Positions 43,223 to 55,005 of a stretch of DNA of 64,000 nt are shown in pieces. Source of the stretch: an uncultured Pelagibacteraceae bacterium (lineage in GTDB: Bacteria > Pseudomonadota > Alphaproteobacteria > Pelagibacterales > Pelagibacteraceae). Below the pieces are notes generated by a model. That model was given only the letters and a program-made list of their open reading frames with translations, was not told the DNA's origin and ran no database searches. The position numbers and the translations under genes were made by a program. Position 1 is the first letter of the stretch. Every line of letters starts with the position of its first letter. The stretch spans positions 62,001-126,000 of the forward strand of contig CACISU010000001.1 of the NCBI GenBank assembly GCA_902589345.1. The letters run 5' to 3'.

Positions 43223-44488
43223 ATGAGCAATAATAAAAATATACTTTACTGTTCTTTTTGTGGGAAGAGTCAACATGAAGTAAGAAAATTAATAGCTGGA
43301 CCCACAGTATTCATTTGCGATGAGTGTGTAGAATTATGTATGGATATTATAAAAGAAGAGAGCAAAGATACTTTCGTAAAACACCAAGACGGCTTACCAT
43401 CACCTAAAGAGATATGCAAAGTTCTTGATGACTACGTTATAGGGCAAAATCATGCAAAAGAAGTTTTATCAGTTGCTGTTCACAACCATTATAAAAGATT
43501 AAATTATGAAAATAAAACTAGCAAAACAGTTGAATTAGCTAAATCAAATATTTTATTAGTTGGACCAACTGGATGTGGAAAAACATTGTTAGCTCAAACT
43601 TTAGCAAGGATTCTGGATGTTCCATTTACTATGGCAGACGCAACAACATTAACAGAAGCTGGTTACGTTGGAGAGGATGTTGAAAACATTATTTTAAAAT
43701 TATTACAGTCTGCAGATTATAATGTAGAAAAAGCACAAAGAGGAATTGTTTATATTGATGAGGTAGATAAGATTAGTAGAAAATCTGAAAATCCATCGAT
43801 AACTAGAGATGTATCAGGAGAGGGAGTTCAACAAGCTTTATTGAAAATAATGGAAGGTACGGTTGCTAGTGTTCCACCCCAAGGTGGTAGAAAACATCCA
43901 CAACAAGAATTTTTACAAGTAGATACTACTAATATTTTATTTATTTGTGGAGGAGCATTTGCAGGATTAGATAAAATTATTTCTCAAAGAGATAAAGGAT
44001 CTTCCATAGGATTTGGCGCTGAAGTAAAAAGTTTAGAAGATAAAAAATCAGGTGAATGGATGAAAAATCTTGAGCCTGAAGACTTGTTAAAATATGGGCT
44101 AATACCAGAATTTATAGGAAGACTTCCAATAACAGCAACTTTAGAAGATCTTGATGAGAAGTCACTGGTTAAAATACTTCAGGAGCCAAAAAATTCTTTA
44201 ATAAAACAATATCAGGAATTATTTAAGCTTGAAGGTGTAAAATTAAATTTCAAAGATAATGCAGTGAAAGAAATTGCAAATAAAGCAATTAGCAAAAAAA
44301 CTGGAGCTAGGGGTTTAAGATCAATATTAGAAAATATATTACTTAAAACAATGTTTGAATTACCAGGTCAAGAGAATATAGAAGAAGTGATAGTAGACAT
44401 AAATTCTGTTAAAGGAGAGTCACAGCCAATTATAGTTCATTCGAAGAACATAAAGACTAAAGCTGACGACAAAACGTCAGCGGCATAA
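43223..44488 (+). CDS. clpX: ATP-dependent Clp protease ATP-binding subunit ClpX
   Basis: This 421-residue AAA+ unfoldase has the N-terminal zinc-binding cysteines 10, 13, 32 and 35, Walker A GPTGCGKT at 114-121, Walker B 'IVYIDEVDK', and the ClpP-binding IGF loop ('SSIGFGAEV'). It unfolds substrates for ClpP. The gap to clpP is 89 bases, large for this genome, so clpX may have its own promoter. Confidence 0.97.
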   Translation: MSNNKNILYCSFCGKSQHEVRKLIAGPTVFICDECVELCMDIIKEESKDTFVKHQDGLPSPKEICKVLDDYVIGQNHAKEVLSVAVHNHYKRLNYENKTSKTVELAKSNILLVGPTGCGKTLLAQTLARILDVPFTMADATTLTEAGYVGEDVENIILKLLQSADYNVEKAQRGIVYIDEVDKISRKSENPSITRDVSGEGVQQALLKIMEGTVASVPPQGGRKHPQQEFLQVDTTNILFICGGAFAGLDKIISQRDKGSSIGFGAEVKSLEDKKSGEWMKNLEPEDLLKYGLIPEFIGRLPITATLEDLDEKSLVKILQEPKNSLIKQYQELFKLEGVKLNFKDNAVKEIANKAISKKTGARGLRSILENILLKTMFELPGQENIEEVIVDINSVKGESQPIIVHSKNIKTKADDKTSAA

Positions 44489-44551
44489 ATATCCGTTAAT
44501 AAGGCATAATTATCTATTGCAAAAAGAAATTTAATCTCCATATTTACTGAT

Positions 44552-46939
44552 ATGAATGTAAAACATGATTTGCCATTACTACCACTGAGAGACATAGTAG
44601 TTTTTCCAAACATGGTGATTCCTCTATTTGTAGGGAGAGATAAATCTATAACAGCTTTAAATGAAGTCATGAAGGACAATAAAAAAATTGTTCTAGTAAC
44701 ACAAAAAAATTCAGAAGTAGATGATCCAAAAAAGACGGATGTATTTATGTATGGATGTGAGAGTACAATTCTTCAATTACTTAAGTTGCCTGACGGTACA
44801 GTCAAAGTTCTTGTAGAAGGTTTGAAGAGAGTCAAAATAGTTGATTTTAAAGATGATGAAAAATTTATAAAATGTAGTTATGAACATGAAAATGACATTA
44901 TAGATAGCAGTGAAGATTTAATGCCATTGACCATGATAGCAGTTAAAAGACTTGAGAAATTAAATTATATTAATAAAAAAATATCTTCTGAAACCATTAA
45001 CAATATAAAACAATTAAAAGAACCTGCTAAAATAGCTGACAATATTTCTTCCCATCTAAACGCTACAATATCTGAGAAACAACAATTATTTGAAACATTT
45101 GACGTAAAAAAAAGATTAAATTCAATAATTAAAATAATTGAAAATGAAGCAAGTATAATTGGAGTTGAGAAAAGAATAAGAGGCAGAGTTAAAACTCAAA
45201 TGGAGAAGACTCAGAGAGAATATTATTTAAATGAGCAACTTAAAGCAATTCAAAAAGAACTTGGTGAAATTGAAGACGGCAAAGATGAAACCTCAAATCT
45301 TAACAAGGCAATTTTAAAAGCAAAAATGCCAAAAGAGGTTCAAAAAAAATGTTTATCAGAACTTAAAAAATTAAAAAACATGAGCCCAATGTCTGCGGAA
45401 GCAACAGTTGTAAGAAACTATCTAGACTGGATGGTAGATTTACCATGGTTCAAGAAAGATAAAGTTGATATTGACTTAAATAAAGCATTAAAACAACTTG
45501 ATAAAGATCACTTTGGATTAGAAAAAGTAAAAGAAAGAATAATAGAATTTCTAGCAGTTCAAAAAAGAATGGATAAAATTAAAGGCCCAATTTTATGCTT
45601 AGTTGGTCCACCGGGCGTAGGAAAAACTTCTTTAGGTAAATCTATTGCGAAAGCCACAAATAGACAATTTGTTAGAATGTCATTGGGAGGTGTTAGAGAC
45701 GAAGCTGAAATAAGAGGCCACAGAAGAACTTACATAGGTTCATTACCAGGAAAAATAATTCAAATGATGAAAAAAGCTGGATCAAAAAATCCACTTATTT
45801 TACTTGATGAAATTGATAAAGTTGGAAATGATTATAGAGGAGATCCATCATCAGCTTTATTAGAAGCTTTAGATCCAGAACAAAATACCACTTTTAATGA
45901 TCATTATCTTGAAGTTGATTATGATCTATCAGATGTTATGTTTGTAACAACTGCTAACACTTTAAACATATTACCTCCTCTTCTAGATAGAATGGAAGTA
46001 ATTCGAATACCAGGTTACACTGAGGACGAAAAAATAAATATTGCAAATAATTTTTTACTACCAAAACAAATTAAAGAAAATGGAATTAAAGATGGAGAGT
46101 TTGAATTAACAGATGGAACAGTTCAAGAAGTTATAAGATCATACACTAGAGAGTCTGGAGTTAGAAATCTAGAACGTGAAATATCAAAAGTTGCAAGAAA
46201 AGCTGTAAAAAAGGTAGTAAATGGTGAATTAGAAAAAGTTAATGTAAATAAAGAGAATTTAAGTGAGTACTTGGGTGTTCAAAAATTTAAGTATGGTGAA
46301 GTTGAAAGTGAGAATAGAATTGGAATAGTAACAGGGCTTGCTTGGACTGAGCATGGAGGAGAAATACTAAAAATTGAAACCGTAAATATGCCAGGTAAAG
46401 GTAGAATGCAGATAACGGGTAAATTGGGAGATGTAATGCAAGAATCTGTTAAAGCTGCAAAATCTTTTGTAAGATCAAAAAGTTTAGAGTATGGAATTAT
46501 TCCACCATTATTTGAGAAAAAAGATTTTCATATTCATGTACCAGAAGGAGCAACACCAAAAGATGGTCCTTCAGCAGGAGTAGGAATGGTTACCTCTATC
46601 GTTTCTTCAATAACAAATAATCCAATTGATAGAGAAATTGCAATGACAGGAGAAGTTACAATTACTGGACAAGTTCTTCAAATTGGTGGATTAAAGGAAA
46701 AATTATTAGCTGCTCATAGAGCGGGAATTAAGAAAGTAGTAATTCCAAAAGATAATGAAAAAGATTTAGTAGATATTCCAAAAAAAGTTAGAGAGGATAT
46801 TAAAATTGTTCCTGTATCTACAGTAGACGAGGTTTTAAAAATAGCTTTAAAAAATGAGTTAAAGCGTGTTGAATGGACCGAGGTAGAAAACATTTCAAAA
46901 TCTGAAAAAGAAGATAAATCTCAGGCTAGTATTCAGTAA
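44552..46939 (+). CDS. lon: ATP-dependent protease Lon
   Basis: This 795-residue protease has an N-terminal LAN domain (1-200), a coiled stretch with 'REYYLNEQLKAIQKELGE', Walker A GPPGVGKT at 352-359, and a C-terminal protease domain with the Ser674-Lys717 dyad, spaced 43 residues as in E. coli Lon. It degrades misfolded and regulatory proteins in the cytosol. The tail 'SEKEDKSQASIQ' extends slightly beyond the catalytic domain. It ends the tig-clpP-clpX-lon run and is followed by two tRNAs. Confidence 0.97.
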   Translation: MNVKHDLPLLPLRDIVVFPNMVIPLFVGRDKSITALNEVMKDNKKIVLVTQKNSEVDDPKKTDVFMYGCESTILQLLKLPDGTVKVLVEGLKRVKIVDFKDDEKFIKCSYEHENDIIDSSEDLMPLTMIAVKRLEKLNYINKKISSETINNIKQLKEPAKIADNISSHLNATISEKQQLFETFDVKKRLNSIIKIIENEASIIGVEKRIRGRVKTQMEKTQREYYLNEQLKAIQKELGEIEDGKDETSNLNKAILKAKMPKEVQKKCLSELKKLKNMSPMSAEATVVRNYLDWMVDLPWFKKDKVDIDLNKALKQLDKDHFGLEKVKERIIEFLAVQKRMDKIKGPILCLVGPPGVGKTSLGKSIAKATNRQFVRMSLGGVRDEAEIRGHRRTYIGSLPGKIIQMMKKAGSKNPLILLDEIDKVGNDYRGDPSSALLEALDPEQNTTFNDHYLEVDYDLSDVMFVTTANTLNILPPLLDRMEVIRIPGYTEDEKINIANNFLLPKQIKENGIKDGEFELTDGTVQEVIRSYTRESGVRNLEREISKVARKAVKKVVNGELEKVNVNKENLSEYLGVQKFKYGEVESENRIGIVTGLAWTEHGGEILKIETVNMPGKGRMQITGKLGDVMQESVKAAKSFVRSKSLEYGIIPPLFEKKDFHIHVPEGATPKDGPSAGVGMVTSIVSSITNNPIDREIAMTGEVTITGQVLQIGGLKEKLLAAHRAGIKKVVIPKDNEKDLVDIPKKVREDIKIVPVSTVDEVLKIALKNELKRVEWTEVENISKSEKEDKSQASIQ

Positions 46940-46988
46940 TTTATAATTTACTTTACGCTGACGTTGATGTATTAGTACCCTGTTTTTT

Positions 46989-47064
46989 GGGCGGTTAGCT
47001 CAGTTGGTAGAGCATCTCGTTTACACCGAGGGGGTCAAAGGTTCGAGTCCTTTACTGCCCACCA
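46989..47064 (+). tRNA. tRNA-Val (anticodon TAC)
   Basis: The 76-base cloverleaf has acceptor GGGCGGT/ACTGCCC, D-arm TAGCTCAGTTGGTAGAGCA, an anticodon loop with TAC within CTCGTTTACACCGAG, T-arm GGTTCGAGTCC, and encoded CCA. It is followed 9 bases later by tRNA-Asp. Confidence 0.97.
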
Positions 47065-47073
47065 AAAAATTAA

Positions 47074-47150
47074 GGGGGTGTAGCTCAGTTGGTTAGAGCA
47101 CGTGCCTGTCACGCACGGGGTCGAGGGTTCGAGTCCCTTCACTCCCGCCA
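47074..47150 (+). tRNA. tRNA-Asp (anticodon GTC)
   Basis: The 77-base cloverleaf has acceptor GGGGGTG/CACTCCC (one G-T pair), D-arm TAGCTCAGTTGGTTAGAGCA, anticodon stem CGTGC/GCACG with loop CTGTCAC (anticodon GTC), discriminator G73 as required for Asp identity, and encoded CCA. Confidence 0.97.
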
Positions 47151-47375
47151 TTAGTGATAATTATTCTCAAGCAAATTTATTTATAGATATTTAAGCCATT
47201 TGTAACGTGACCATATTACACTGTGATTTAATCAAAAATTACTTATATCACTTATTAAAAAATTAATACTAATGCAGTTTATAATGGCTTTAATTATACA
47301 CAAAAAAGAATTATAATATGATTCTTATCAGAATTTTCTTATTCAAAGATTTATTAAATTAATATATTTATATTT

Positions 47376-47744
47376 ATGCTTGCGGAATTTTTAAAAGATT
47401 ATTTTTCAATTTTATTATTTTTATTAATAGCTTTAGGTCTAAGTATTGGATTTATAGTTATGAATTTTTTATTTTCACCAAAAAATCCAGATCCTGAAAA
47501 ACTTTCAGCATATGAATGTGGTTTTGAACCATTTAGTGATTCAAGAATGGAATTTGATGTAAGATTTTATTTAGTTGCTATTTTATTTATAATTTTTGAT
47601 TTAGAGATTGCATTCCTTTTCCCGTGGGCGATTAGTCTAGGTAAAATTGGAATTTTAGGATTTACATCAATGATGATATTTTTATTTATTTTAACTGTTG
47701 GATTTATTTATGAATGGAAAAAAGGAGCTTTGGATTGGGAATAA
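47376..47744 (+). CDS. nuoA: NADH-quinone oxidoreductase subunit A
   Basis: This 122-residue membrane subunit has three helices. The conserved loop '[38 protein letters not shown]' carries the Cys near position 48 that lines the quinone-site loop. It is the first gene of a gap-free 14-gene complex I operon. It is preceded by 225 bases after tRNA-Asp that hold no gene and probably the operon promoter. Confidence 0.96.
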   Translation: MLAEFLKDYFSILLFLLIALGLSIGFIVMNFLFSPKNPDPEKLSAYECGFEPFSDSRMEFDVRFYLVAILFIIFDLEIAFLFPWAISLGKIGILGFTSMMIFLFILTVGFIYEWKKGALDWE

Positions 47745-47747
47745 AAA

Positions 47748-48269
47748 ATGAATTTAGATGAAAAAAATAAAAAAATCCCAGATGAATTTAAAAAGATTGC
47801 CAAAGATTTTAGCGAGAATGGGTTTGTAACAACTTCATTTGATAATTTAATCAATTGGGCAAGAACAGGTTCATTACACTGGATGACTTTTGGTCTGGCA
47901 TGTTGTGCTGTAGAAATGATGCAGACATCTATGCCAAGATATGATCTTGAGAGATTTGGTGCTGCACCAAGAGCATCTCCAAGACAGTCTGATGTAATGA
48001 TTGTTGCAGGAACTTTAACAAATAAAATGGCACCAGCACTTAGAAAAGTTTATGATCAAATGCCAGAACCAAGGTATGTAATTTCAATGGGTAGTTGCGC
48101 AAATGGCGGTGGATATTATCATTACTCTTATTCTGTAGTTAGAGGGTGTGATAGAATTGTACCAGTCGATATTTATGTTCCTGGTTGCCCACCTTCAGCT
48201 GAAGCTCTTTTGTATGGAATACTTCAGTTACAAAAAAAAATAAGAAACAAGGGATCTTTAGAAAGATAA
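47748..48269 (+). CDS. nuoB: NADH-quinone oxidoreductase subunit B
   Basis: This 173-residue Fe-S subunit carries terminal cluster N2. The ligands are the tandem Cys52-Cys53, Cys117 (GSCANGGG) and Cys147 (PGCPP). It lies at the quinone-reducing end of the peripheral arm. It starts 3 bases after nuoA. Confidence 0.97.
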   Translation: MNLDEKNKKIPDEFKKIAKDFSENGFVTTSFDNLINWARTGSLHWMTFGLACCAVEMMQTSMPRYDLERFGAAPRASPRQSDVMIVAGTLTNKMAPALRKVYDQMPEPRYVISMGSCANGGGYYHYSYSVVRGCDRIVPVDIYVPGCPPSAEALLYGILQLQKKIRNKGSLER

Positions 48270-48273
48270 TTCA

Positions 48274-48867
48274 ATGAATGATTTAAATAGTTTAGAAAAA
48301 AAAATTAATTCAGAATTAACTACCAAGATAAAGAATTCACATATTAATCATTCTCAATTGTACTTAACAATAGACGCAGAAGATTTATTAGAAGTAGTGC
48401 TATTTTTAAAAACAAATGTTGAATTTAAATTTAAACAACTTATTGAATTAACAGCAGTTGATTATCCTGAAAAAAAAAAAAGATTTAAAATGGTTTATAT
48501 GTTTTTAAGTCATGAAAACAATCAAAGAGTAATTTTATATTTATTAATTAATGAAAATGAAATAGTGCAATCATTGACTTCTATATTTCCGTCATCGAAT
48601 TGGATGGAAAGAGAAGTTTTTGATATGTATGGAATCAAATTTAAAGATCATCCAGATTTACGAAGAATTTTAACAGATTATAATTTTGAGGGATTTCCCT
48701 TGAGAAAAGATTTTCCATTGACAGGTCATACAGAGGTTAGATACAGCGAAGAAAAGAAAAAAGTAATCTATGAACCTGTTCAACTTGAGCAAAATTATAG
48801 AAATTTTGATTATGAGAGTCCATGGGAAGGCACTAAGTACATAAAAAAACAATCAGAAAATAAATAA
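48274..48867 (+). CDS. nuoC: NADH-quinone oxidoreductase subunit C
   Basis: This 197-residue peripheral-arm subunit has the signature '[37 protein letters not shown]' near 111-148. It docks NuoD and NuoB in the Q module. It is encoded separately from nuoD, unlike the fused NuoCD of E. coli, as is normal for alphaproteobacteria. Its stop overlaps nuoD by one base. Confidence 0.96.
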   Translation: MNDLNSLEKKINSELTTKIKNSHINHSQLYLTIDAEDLLEVVLFLKTNVEFKFKQLIELTAVDYPEKKKRFKMVYMFLSHENNQRVILYLLINENEIVQSLTSIFPSSNWMEREVFDMYGIKFKDHPDLRRILTDYNFEGFPLRKDFPLTGHTEVRYSEEKKKVIYEPVQLEQNYRNFDYESPWEGTKYIKKQSENK

Positions 48868-50042
48868 TGGCTAAAAAAAAAAAATCTTTAAATTTAAACT
48901 TTGGTCCACAACACCCAGCTGCACATGGTGTCTTAAGGCTAATACTTGAATTAGACGGAGAAATAGTTGAAAAAGCAGATCCTCACATAGGTCTCTTACA
49001 TCGTGGAACAGAAAAATTAATTGAAAACAAAACATATATTCAAGCAGTACCTTATTTTGATAGACTTGATTATGTTGCTCCAATGAACCAAGAACACGCA
49101 TTTGCTTTGGCAATAGAAAAAATTTTAAAAATAGATGTACCTATAAGAGCTCAATATTTAAGAGTAATGTTTTGTGAAATTGGAAGAATATTAAGTCATA
49201 TCTTGAATATAACAACTCAAGCAATGGATGTTGGAGCTCTAACTCCTACACTTTGGGGTTTCGAAGAAAGAGAAACTTTAATGGGGTTCTATGAAAAAGT
49301 TTCAGGATCAAGACTTCATGCAAATTATTTTAGAGCCGGAGGAGTTCACCAAGATCTTCCAAGAGGAATGGAGAAAGAGATATCTGATTTTTGTGTAAAT
49401 TTTCCTAAAGTTATTGATGACCTAGAAACTCTTTTGACTGACAACAGGATTTTTAAACAAAGAAATGTAGATATTGGAGTAGTGTCAAAACAAGATGCAC
49501 TTGACTATTCTTTTTCAGGCGTGATGCTAAGAGGCTCAGGTATAGCATGGGATTTAAGAAAATCACAACCATACGATTGTTATGAACAAATGGAATTTAA
49601 TATTCCAATTGGTAAAAATGGAGATTGTTATGACAGGTACTTATGCAGAATTGAGGAAATGAAAGAAAGTGTAAAAATAATTAATCAATGCTTAGCAAAT
49701 TTACCTAGAGGTCCAATTAAAACATTGGATGGAAAAATCAGTCCTCCACCAAAAAAAGATATTAAAAATTCTATGGAAGCATTGATTCATCATTTTAAAC
49801 TATTTACTGAGGGATATAGAGTAGAAAAGGATGAAATATATGCAGCAGTCGAGGCACCAAAAGGAGAGTTTGGTGTTTATTTGATTTCCGATGGATCAAG
49901 TAAGCCTTACAAATGTAAAATAAGAGCTCCAGGGTTTTCGCATTTACAAGCAATGGATTATTTAATCAAAGGTCATATGCTGGCCGATGTTCCTGCAGTA
50001 TTGGGCTCCATGGACATTGTTTTTGGGGAAGTAGATAGATGA
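48867..50042 (+). CDS. nuoD: NADH-quinone oxidoreductase subunit D
   Basis: This 391-residue 49-kDa-type subunit forms the quinone pocket with NuoB. The hallmark '[13 protein letters not shown]' (12-24) contains the conserved His residues near bound quinone, and '[13 protein letters not shown]' follows. It shares ancestry with hydrogenase large subunits but has lost the Ni-binding cysteines. It overlaps nuoE by 4 bases. Confidence 0.97.
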   Translation: MAKKKKSLNLNFGPQHPAAHGVLRLILELDGEIVEKADPHIGLLHRGTEKLIENKTYIQAVPYFDRLDYVAPMNQEHAFALAIEKILKIDVPIRAQYLRVMFCEIGRILSHILNITTQAMDVGALTPTLWGFEERETLMGFYEKVSGSRLHANYFRAGGVHQDLPRGMEKEISDFCVNFPKVIDDLETLLTDNRIFKQRNVDIGVVSKQDALDYSFSGVMLRGSGIAWDLRKSQPYDCYEQMEFNIPIGKNGDCYDRYLCRIEEMKESVKIINQCLANLPRGPIKTLDGKISPPPKKDIKNSMEALIHHFKLFTEGYRVEKDEIYAAVEAPKGEFGVYLISDGSSKPYKCKIRAPGFSHLQAMDYLIKGHMLADVPAVLGSMDIVFGEVDR

Positions 50043-50647
50043 GTATAAAAAAAATTTCAAAAGAGCAACCAGATAAATTTGAGTTCGATAAAAAAAATAA
50101 TGAAGTAGCTAAAAAAATTATTCAAAATTACCCCGTTGGAAAACAACAAAGCGCTGTAATGGGTTTATTGTACTTAGCTCAAAAACAAAATGACAACTGG
50201 ATACCACTATCAGCAATGAAATATATAGCTAAATTTTTAGACATGCCATACATAAAAGTTTATGAAGTAGCAACATTTTATTCTATGTATAATTTATCAC
50301 CAGTAGGTAAATATTTTATTCAGATCTGTACAACTACACCATGCATGATTAGAGGAGCGTACAAATTAGTAGATGTATGTAAAAGAAAAATTTCGAATAA
50401 AGAAAATAACTTATCTGATGATAGAAAATGTTCCTGGGTAGAAGTTGAATGTCTAGGAGCATGTATAAATGCACCAATGATGCAAATAAATGATGATTAT
50501 TTTGAGGACCTTGATGAGAATAAGTGTGAAAAAATTATAGATCAAATATTAAGTGGAAAAAAACCTGAACCAGGTTCTTATAAAGGTAGAAAAAATTCTG
50601 AACCAGAAAATAACAGGAAAACTTTAATAAATTTAAAAAATGCTTGA
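50039..50647 (+). CDS. nuoE: NADH-quinone oxidoreductase subunit E
   Basis: This 202-residue 24-kDa-type subunit has [2Fe-2S] cluster N1a ligands Cys97, Cys102, Cys138 and Cys142. It forms the NADH-oxidising tip with NuoF. The C-terminal 25 residues ('[18 protein letters not shown]') are a basic extension common in this class. It overlaps nuoF by 8 bases. Confidence 0.96.
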   Translation: MSIKKISKEQPDKFEFDKKNNEVAKKIIQNYPVGKQQSAVMGLLYLAQKQNDNWIPLSAMKYIAKFLDMPYIKVYEVATFYSMYNLSPVGKYFIQICTTTPCMIRGAYKLVDVCKRKISNKENNLSDDRKCSWVEVECLGACINAPMMQINDDYFEDLDENKCEKIIDQILSGKKPEPGSYKGRKNSEPENNRKTLINLKNA

Positions 50648-51962
50648 AGATAAAGATAGAATATTTCAAAACTTATATAATGATGGCAATGCAGATTTGA
50701 AATCTGCAATGAGTAGAGGAGATTGGCTTAATACTAAAGAGTTATGCCAAAAAGGTAAAGAATGGTTAATTAATGAAATTAAGATTTCTGAACTTAGAGG
50801 AAGAGGTGGAGCCGGATTCCCCACAGGTTTAAAATGGTCTTTTGCACCAAAGGAGATAGGTTCTAGGCAACATTATTTAGTGATAAATGCAGATGAGTCA
50901 GAACCAGGAACTTGCAAGGATAGGGATATTTTAAGATTTGAGCCTCACAAGTTAGTTGAAGGATGTTTATTAGCAGCTTACGCAGTTGGAGCACATAAAT
51001 GTTATATTTATGTTAGAGGAGAGTACTTTAACGAAGGTAACAAACTACAATATGCAATTAATGAAGCTTATGAAAAAGGATTAATAGGTAAAAATGCATC
51101 AGGAACAAACTGGGATTTAGATATTTATATTCATTATGGTGCAGGTGCATATATTTGTGGAGAAGAAACAGCTTTATTAGAAAGTATAGAAGGAAAAAAA
51201 GGACAACCAAGATTAAAACCACCATTCCCAGCATTAATCGGATTATATGGTTGCCCTACTATAGTAAATAACGTTGAAACGATAGCTGTTGTACCAACTA
51301 TTTTAAGAAGAGGTGGCAAGTGGTTTGCGTCACTAGGTAAAAAGAAAAATACAGGAACTAAAATTTTTTGTATTTCAGGAAATGTTAATAATCCATGTAA
51401 TGTAGAAGAGGAAATGGGTATTACTTTAAAAGAGTTAATAGAAAAACATGCAGGAGGTGTAATAGGTGGATGGGATAACTTGAAAGCAGTTATACCTGGT
51501 GGATCATCAATGCCACTTTTACCCAAAGAAATATGTGAAACTATTACAATGGACTTTGACACTCTAATTGAAAACAAAAGTGGATTAGGAACAGCAGGTA
51601 TTGTTGTCATAAACAATGATCAGGATATTATTAAATGTATGGCTAGGATAGCTCGATTTTATAAACATGAAAGCTGTGGACAATGTACTCCATGCAGAGA
51701 AGGGTCAGGTTGGATGTGGAGAATGTTAGAAAGAATGGCTAAAGGCGAAGCCTCAAGAGAAGAAGTTGATATGTTATTAGATGTAACAAAACAAATAGAA
51801 GGACATACTATTTGTGCTTTTGGTGAAGGCTCAGCTTGGCCTGTGCAGGGATTATTAAGACATTTCAAAAAAGAAGTTGCAAAAAGAAATGACTTCAATC
51901 CATTAGTTAATAAAAATAGAAATATTCCTTATTTAGTAGATCAACATTTATTAGAAAAATAA
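50640..51962 (+). CDS. nuoF: NADH-quinone oxidoreductase subunit F (NADH/FMN)
   Basis: This 440-residue subunit binds NADH and FMN. The glycine-rich NADH motif '[15 protein letters not shown]' (53-67), FMN motif '[14 protein letters not shown]' and [4Fe-4S] N3 motif '[12 protein letters not shown]' near 345-356 are all present. It is the electron entry point of the complex. The length is standard. Confidence 0.97.
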   Translation: MLEDKDRIFQNLYNDGNADLKSAMSRGDWLNTKELCQKGKEWLINEIKISELRGRGGAGFPTGLKWSFAPKEIGSRQHYLVINADESEPGTCKDRDILRFEPHKLVEGCLLAAYAVGAHKCYIYVRGEYFNEGNKLQYAINEAYEKGLIGKNASGTNWDLDIYIHYGAGAYICGEETALLESIEGKKGQPRLKPPFPALIGLYGCPTIVNNVETIAVVPTILRRGGKWFASLGKKKNTGTKIFCISGNVNNPCNVEEEMGITLKELIEKHAGGVIGGWDNLKAVIPGGSSMPLLPKEICETITMDFDTLIENKSGLGTAGIVVINNDQDIIKCMARIARFYKHESCGQCTPCREGSGWMWRMLERMAKGEASREEVDMLLDVTKQIEGHTICAFGEGSAWPVQGLLRHFKKEVAKRNDFNPLVNKNRNIPYLVDQHLLEK

Positions 51963-51963
51963 A

Positions 51964-53997
51964 ATGATAAAGTTAAAAGTAAATGACATTGACATTGAAG
52001 TAGAAGAGGGAACTACAGTTTTACAAGCTTGTGAAAAAGCTGGATTTGAGATTCCAAGGTTTTGTTATCACGAAAAGCTTTCAATAGCAGGAAATTGTCG
52101 TATGTGTCTTGTGGAAATGGAAAAATCTCCAAAACCTGTAGCTTCATGTGCAATGCCAGCTTCAGATGGCATGAATATAAAAACTAATACACAATTAGTT
52201 GAAAAAGCTAGAAAAGGAGTTATGGAATTTTTATTAGCTAATCACCCTTTAGATTGCCCAGTTTGTGACCAGGGAGGAGAATGCGATTTACAAGATCAAT
52301 CAATGTTTTATGGAATAGATAAATCTAGATACAAAGAAAACAAAAGATACGTGCCTGATAAATACATGGGACCATTAATTAAAACACAAATGACAAGATG
52401 TATTCATTGTACAAGATGTATTAGATTTGCAACAGAAATTGGAGGTGTAACAGAGCTTGGTGCGATAGGTAGAGGAGAAGATATGCAAATTACTACATAT
52501 TTAGAGAAATCAATGGAATCCGAGTTATCTGCTAATGTAATAGATTTATGTCCTGTTGGAGCATTAACATCCAAACCGTATGTATTTGAGGCTAGACCTT
52601 GGGAATTAAAAAAAACTGAAACAATAGATGTTATGGATGCTGTAGGATCAAACATAAGGGTAGATACATATGGATGGGAAGTAAAGAGAGTACTGCCAAG
52701 AATAAATGAAGATATTAACGCTGAATGGATATCAGATAAAACTAGATATTCTTGTGACGGTCTCAAAAATCAAAGACTAGATGTTCCTTACCTCAAGGAA
52801 AATAACCAGTTTAAGAAGATTTCTTGGAAAGAAGCAAACAAAATAATTGTTGAAAAAATAAATAATGTGAATTCTGAAAAAATTGCAGGATTAACAGGAG
52901 ATTTAACAAATATGGAAACTTGCTTTATAGCAAAAGAGTTTTTTAACAAAACAATCAAGTCAAAATATTTAGATTGTAGAAACGACAACTACTACATTAA
53001 CAATAGTAGTAGAGAAAACTATATATTTAATTCAAAAATTAATGGTATCGAAGAGACCGATTTATTAATTTTGATAGGAACAAATCCAAGATATGAGGCA
53101 ACGATTTTAAATTTAAGAATTAGACAATCTTATTTAAAAAATAAAACAGAAATATATTCAATGGGAGATATTGGAGATCAAACATATCCATATACAATTT
53201 TAAACAATAGTACAGATACAATTAAAGAAATATTAGAGAATGAAAATAGTGAAATTGCTGTCAAAATTAAAAATTCATCAAAACCAATGATTGTCATAGG
53301 GCAATCTGTATTAAAATTAAAATCAGGAAAATACATATTTGAAAGTTTAAAAAATTACTTAATTAAAAATAATAAAATAAATGATCAGTGGAAAGCTCTA
53401 AATGTTTTATCAAATAATGCTTCAACTGTCGGTTCATATGATCTTGATTTATTAAGTGGAAATGGTGAAGAAAATCCTACTATAAATAATATAAAAGAAA
53501 ATAAATTTGAAATTATTTTTTTATTTGGACAGGATGAATTTAGTTTTAAAAAAAAGAATGAATTTGTAGTCTATATAGGTAGTCATGGAGATAAAGGAGC
53601 AGAATTAGCAAATATAATACTGCCAGGAGCATCTTTTACAGAGCAAGAAAGTCATTTTACTAATCTTGAGGGAAGAATCCAAAAATCTTACAGTGCATCT
53701 TACCCTCCGGGCGATGCAAAAGAAGATTGGGAAATAATAAATAATTTATCTGAACTATTAAAAAGAAAGAAGTTATTTAATAATAAAAACGAACTGGTCG
53801 ACTCAATGTTAAATTATTTAAAATTAAATATTAAAGAAGAAAATACAGTTGATATAAATTTTAAATTTATAAGTGAAAAAATTATAATAAATCCAATGGA
53901 TTATTACTTTTCAAATGTCATTGCAAGAGCCTCAAAAACAATGGCTGAATGTAGAAATGAAAAAACAAAGATTAAAAGAACGGGAACAGAAGGTTAG
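51964..53997 (+). CDS. nuoG: NADH-quinone oxidoreductase subunit G
   Basis: This 677-residue subunit has an N-terminal [2Fe-2S] ferredoxin domain (Cys33, 44, 47 region 'RFCYHEKLSIAGNCRMC'), a His-Cys [4Fe-4S] N5 motif 'HPLDCPVCDQGGECDLQD', an N4 motif 'CIHCTRCIRF', then a degenerate molybdopterin-oxidoreductase domain. The C-terminal half is more Asn/Lys-rich and divergent than the rest, which is common for this subunit. It abuts nuoH directly. Confidence 0.96.
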   Translation: MIKLKVNDIDIEVEEGTTVLQACEKAGFEIPRFCYHEKLSIAGNCRMCLVEMEKSPKPVASCAMPASDGMNIKTNTQLVEKARKGVMEFLLANHPLDCPVCDQGGECDLQDQSMFYGIDKSRYKENKRYVPDKYMGPLIKTQMTRCIHCTRCIRFATEIGGVTELGAIGRGEDMQITTYLEKSMESELSANVIDLCPVGALTSKPYVFEARPWELKKTETIDVMDAVGSNIRVDTYGWEVKRVLPRINEDINAEWISDKTRYSCDGLKNQRLDVPYLKENNQFKKISWKEANKIIVEKINNVNSEKIAGLTGDLTNMETCFIAKEFFNKTIKSKYLDCRNDNYYINNSSRENYIFNSKINGIEETDLLILIGTNPRYEATILNLRIRQSYLKNKTEIYSMGDIGDQTYPYTILNNSTDTIKEILENENSEIAVKIKNSSKPMIVIGQSVLKLKSGKYIFESLKNYLIKNNKINDQWKALNVLSNNASTVGSYDLDLLSGNGEENPTINNIKENKFEIIFLFGQDEFSFKKKNEFVVYIGSHGDKGAELANIILPGASFTEQESHFTNLEGRIQKSYSASYPPGDAKEDWEIINNLSELLKRKKLFNNKNELVDSMLNYLKLNIKEENTVDINFKFISEKIIINPMDYYFSNVIARASKTMAECRNEKTKIKRTGTEG

Positions 53998-55005
53998 ATG
54001 ATAGAATATTTTAATATACTATTTGGAGAGGTTTATAAAATATTATTTTTATTAATTCCAGTACTTACTGCAGTTGCAATGATTGTATGGTTGGACCGTA
54101 GAGTTTGGGCATTCGTACAAAAAAGAAAGGGTCCAAATGTAGTTGGACCATTTGGGTTGTTTCAATCTTTAGCAGACGCTTTGAAGTACATGTTTAAAGA
54201 AATTATAATACCTGCAAGTTCTAATAAAATTATATTTATACTAGCGCCAATAGTTACAATGACTTTAGCACTAGTAGCTTGGGCTGTAATTCCATTTGGA
54301 GAGAACTTCGTAATTTCTGATATAAATGTTGGAATTCTTTATATATTTGCAGTTTCATCTCTAGGTGTTTATGGAATAATAATGGGAGGATGGGCTTCCA
54401 ATTCTAAATATCCTTTTTTAGGATCAATTAGATCAGCCGCCCAAATGGTATCATATGAAGTGTCGATTGGCATAATTGTTATTAATGTCTTACTATGCGT
54501 TGGTTCACTTAATCTTACAGATATTGTTCTAGCCCAAAAAGAAATTTGGTTTATTATTCCTTTATTTCCAATGTTTGTTATTTTTTTTATTTCAGCTTTA
54601 GCAGAAACTAATAGACCACCTTTCGATTTACCAGAGGCTGAAGCTGAACTTGTTGCTGGATACCAGACAGAATATTCTGGCATGATGTATGCTATGTTTT
54701 GGTTAGGGGAGTATGCAAATATTCTATTAATGTGTGCAATGGGATCGATACTTTTTTTAGGGGGATGGTTAACTCCTTTAAATTTTTTTCCTTTTGATCA
54801 AATACCTAGTCCAGTTTGGTTTATACTCAAAATTCTTTTTTTATTTTTACTTTTTGCATTAGTTAAAGCTATAGTTCCTAGATATAGATATGATCAATTA
54901 ATGAAACTTGGTTGGAAAATTTTTTTACCATTCTCATTGGTTTGGCTTGTAATTACTGCAAGTTATTTATTTTATTTTGATTTATTACCAGTAGGAAAAC
55001 AATGA
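53998..55005 (+). CDS. nuoH: NADH-quinone oxidoreductase subunit H
   Basis: This 335-residue membrane subunit has eight helices and links the quinone site to the proton pumps. Conserved segments are '[16 protein letters not shown]', '[12 protein letters not shown]' and the acidic loop '[27 protein letters not shown]'. It overlaps nuoI by 4 bases. Confidence 0.97.
   Translation: MIEYFNILFGEVYKILFLLIPVLTAVAMIVWLDRRVWAFVQKRKGPNVVGPFGLFQSLADALKYMFKEIIIPASSNKIIFILAPIVTMTLALVAWAVIPFGENFVISDINVGILYIFAVSSLGVYGIIMGGWASNSKYPFLGSIRSAAQMVSYEVSIGIIVINVLLCVGSLNLTDIVLAQKEIWFIIPLFPMFVIFFISALAETNRPPFDLPEAEAELVAGYQTEYSGMMYAMFWLGEYANILLMCAMGSILFLGGWLTPLNFFPFDQIPSPVWFILKILFLFLLFALVKAIVPRYRYDQLMKLGWKIFLPFSLVWLVITASYLFYFDLLPVGKQ

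Noticed and set aside
47151-47375. Possible small gene or structured RNA between tRNA-Asp and nuoA
   Set aside because: Only frames of about 14 codons are present and no strong hairpin or known motif was found. It probably just holds the nuo promoter.
51134-51616. 160-codon minus-strand frame inside nuoF
   Set aside because: It lies fully antisense to a strongly conserved gene. It has no motif and no start signal, so it is a codon-bias shadow.
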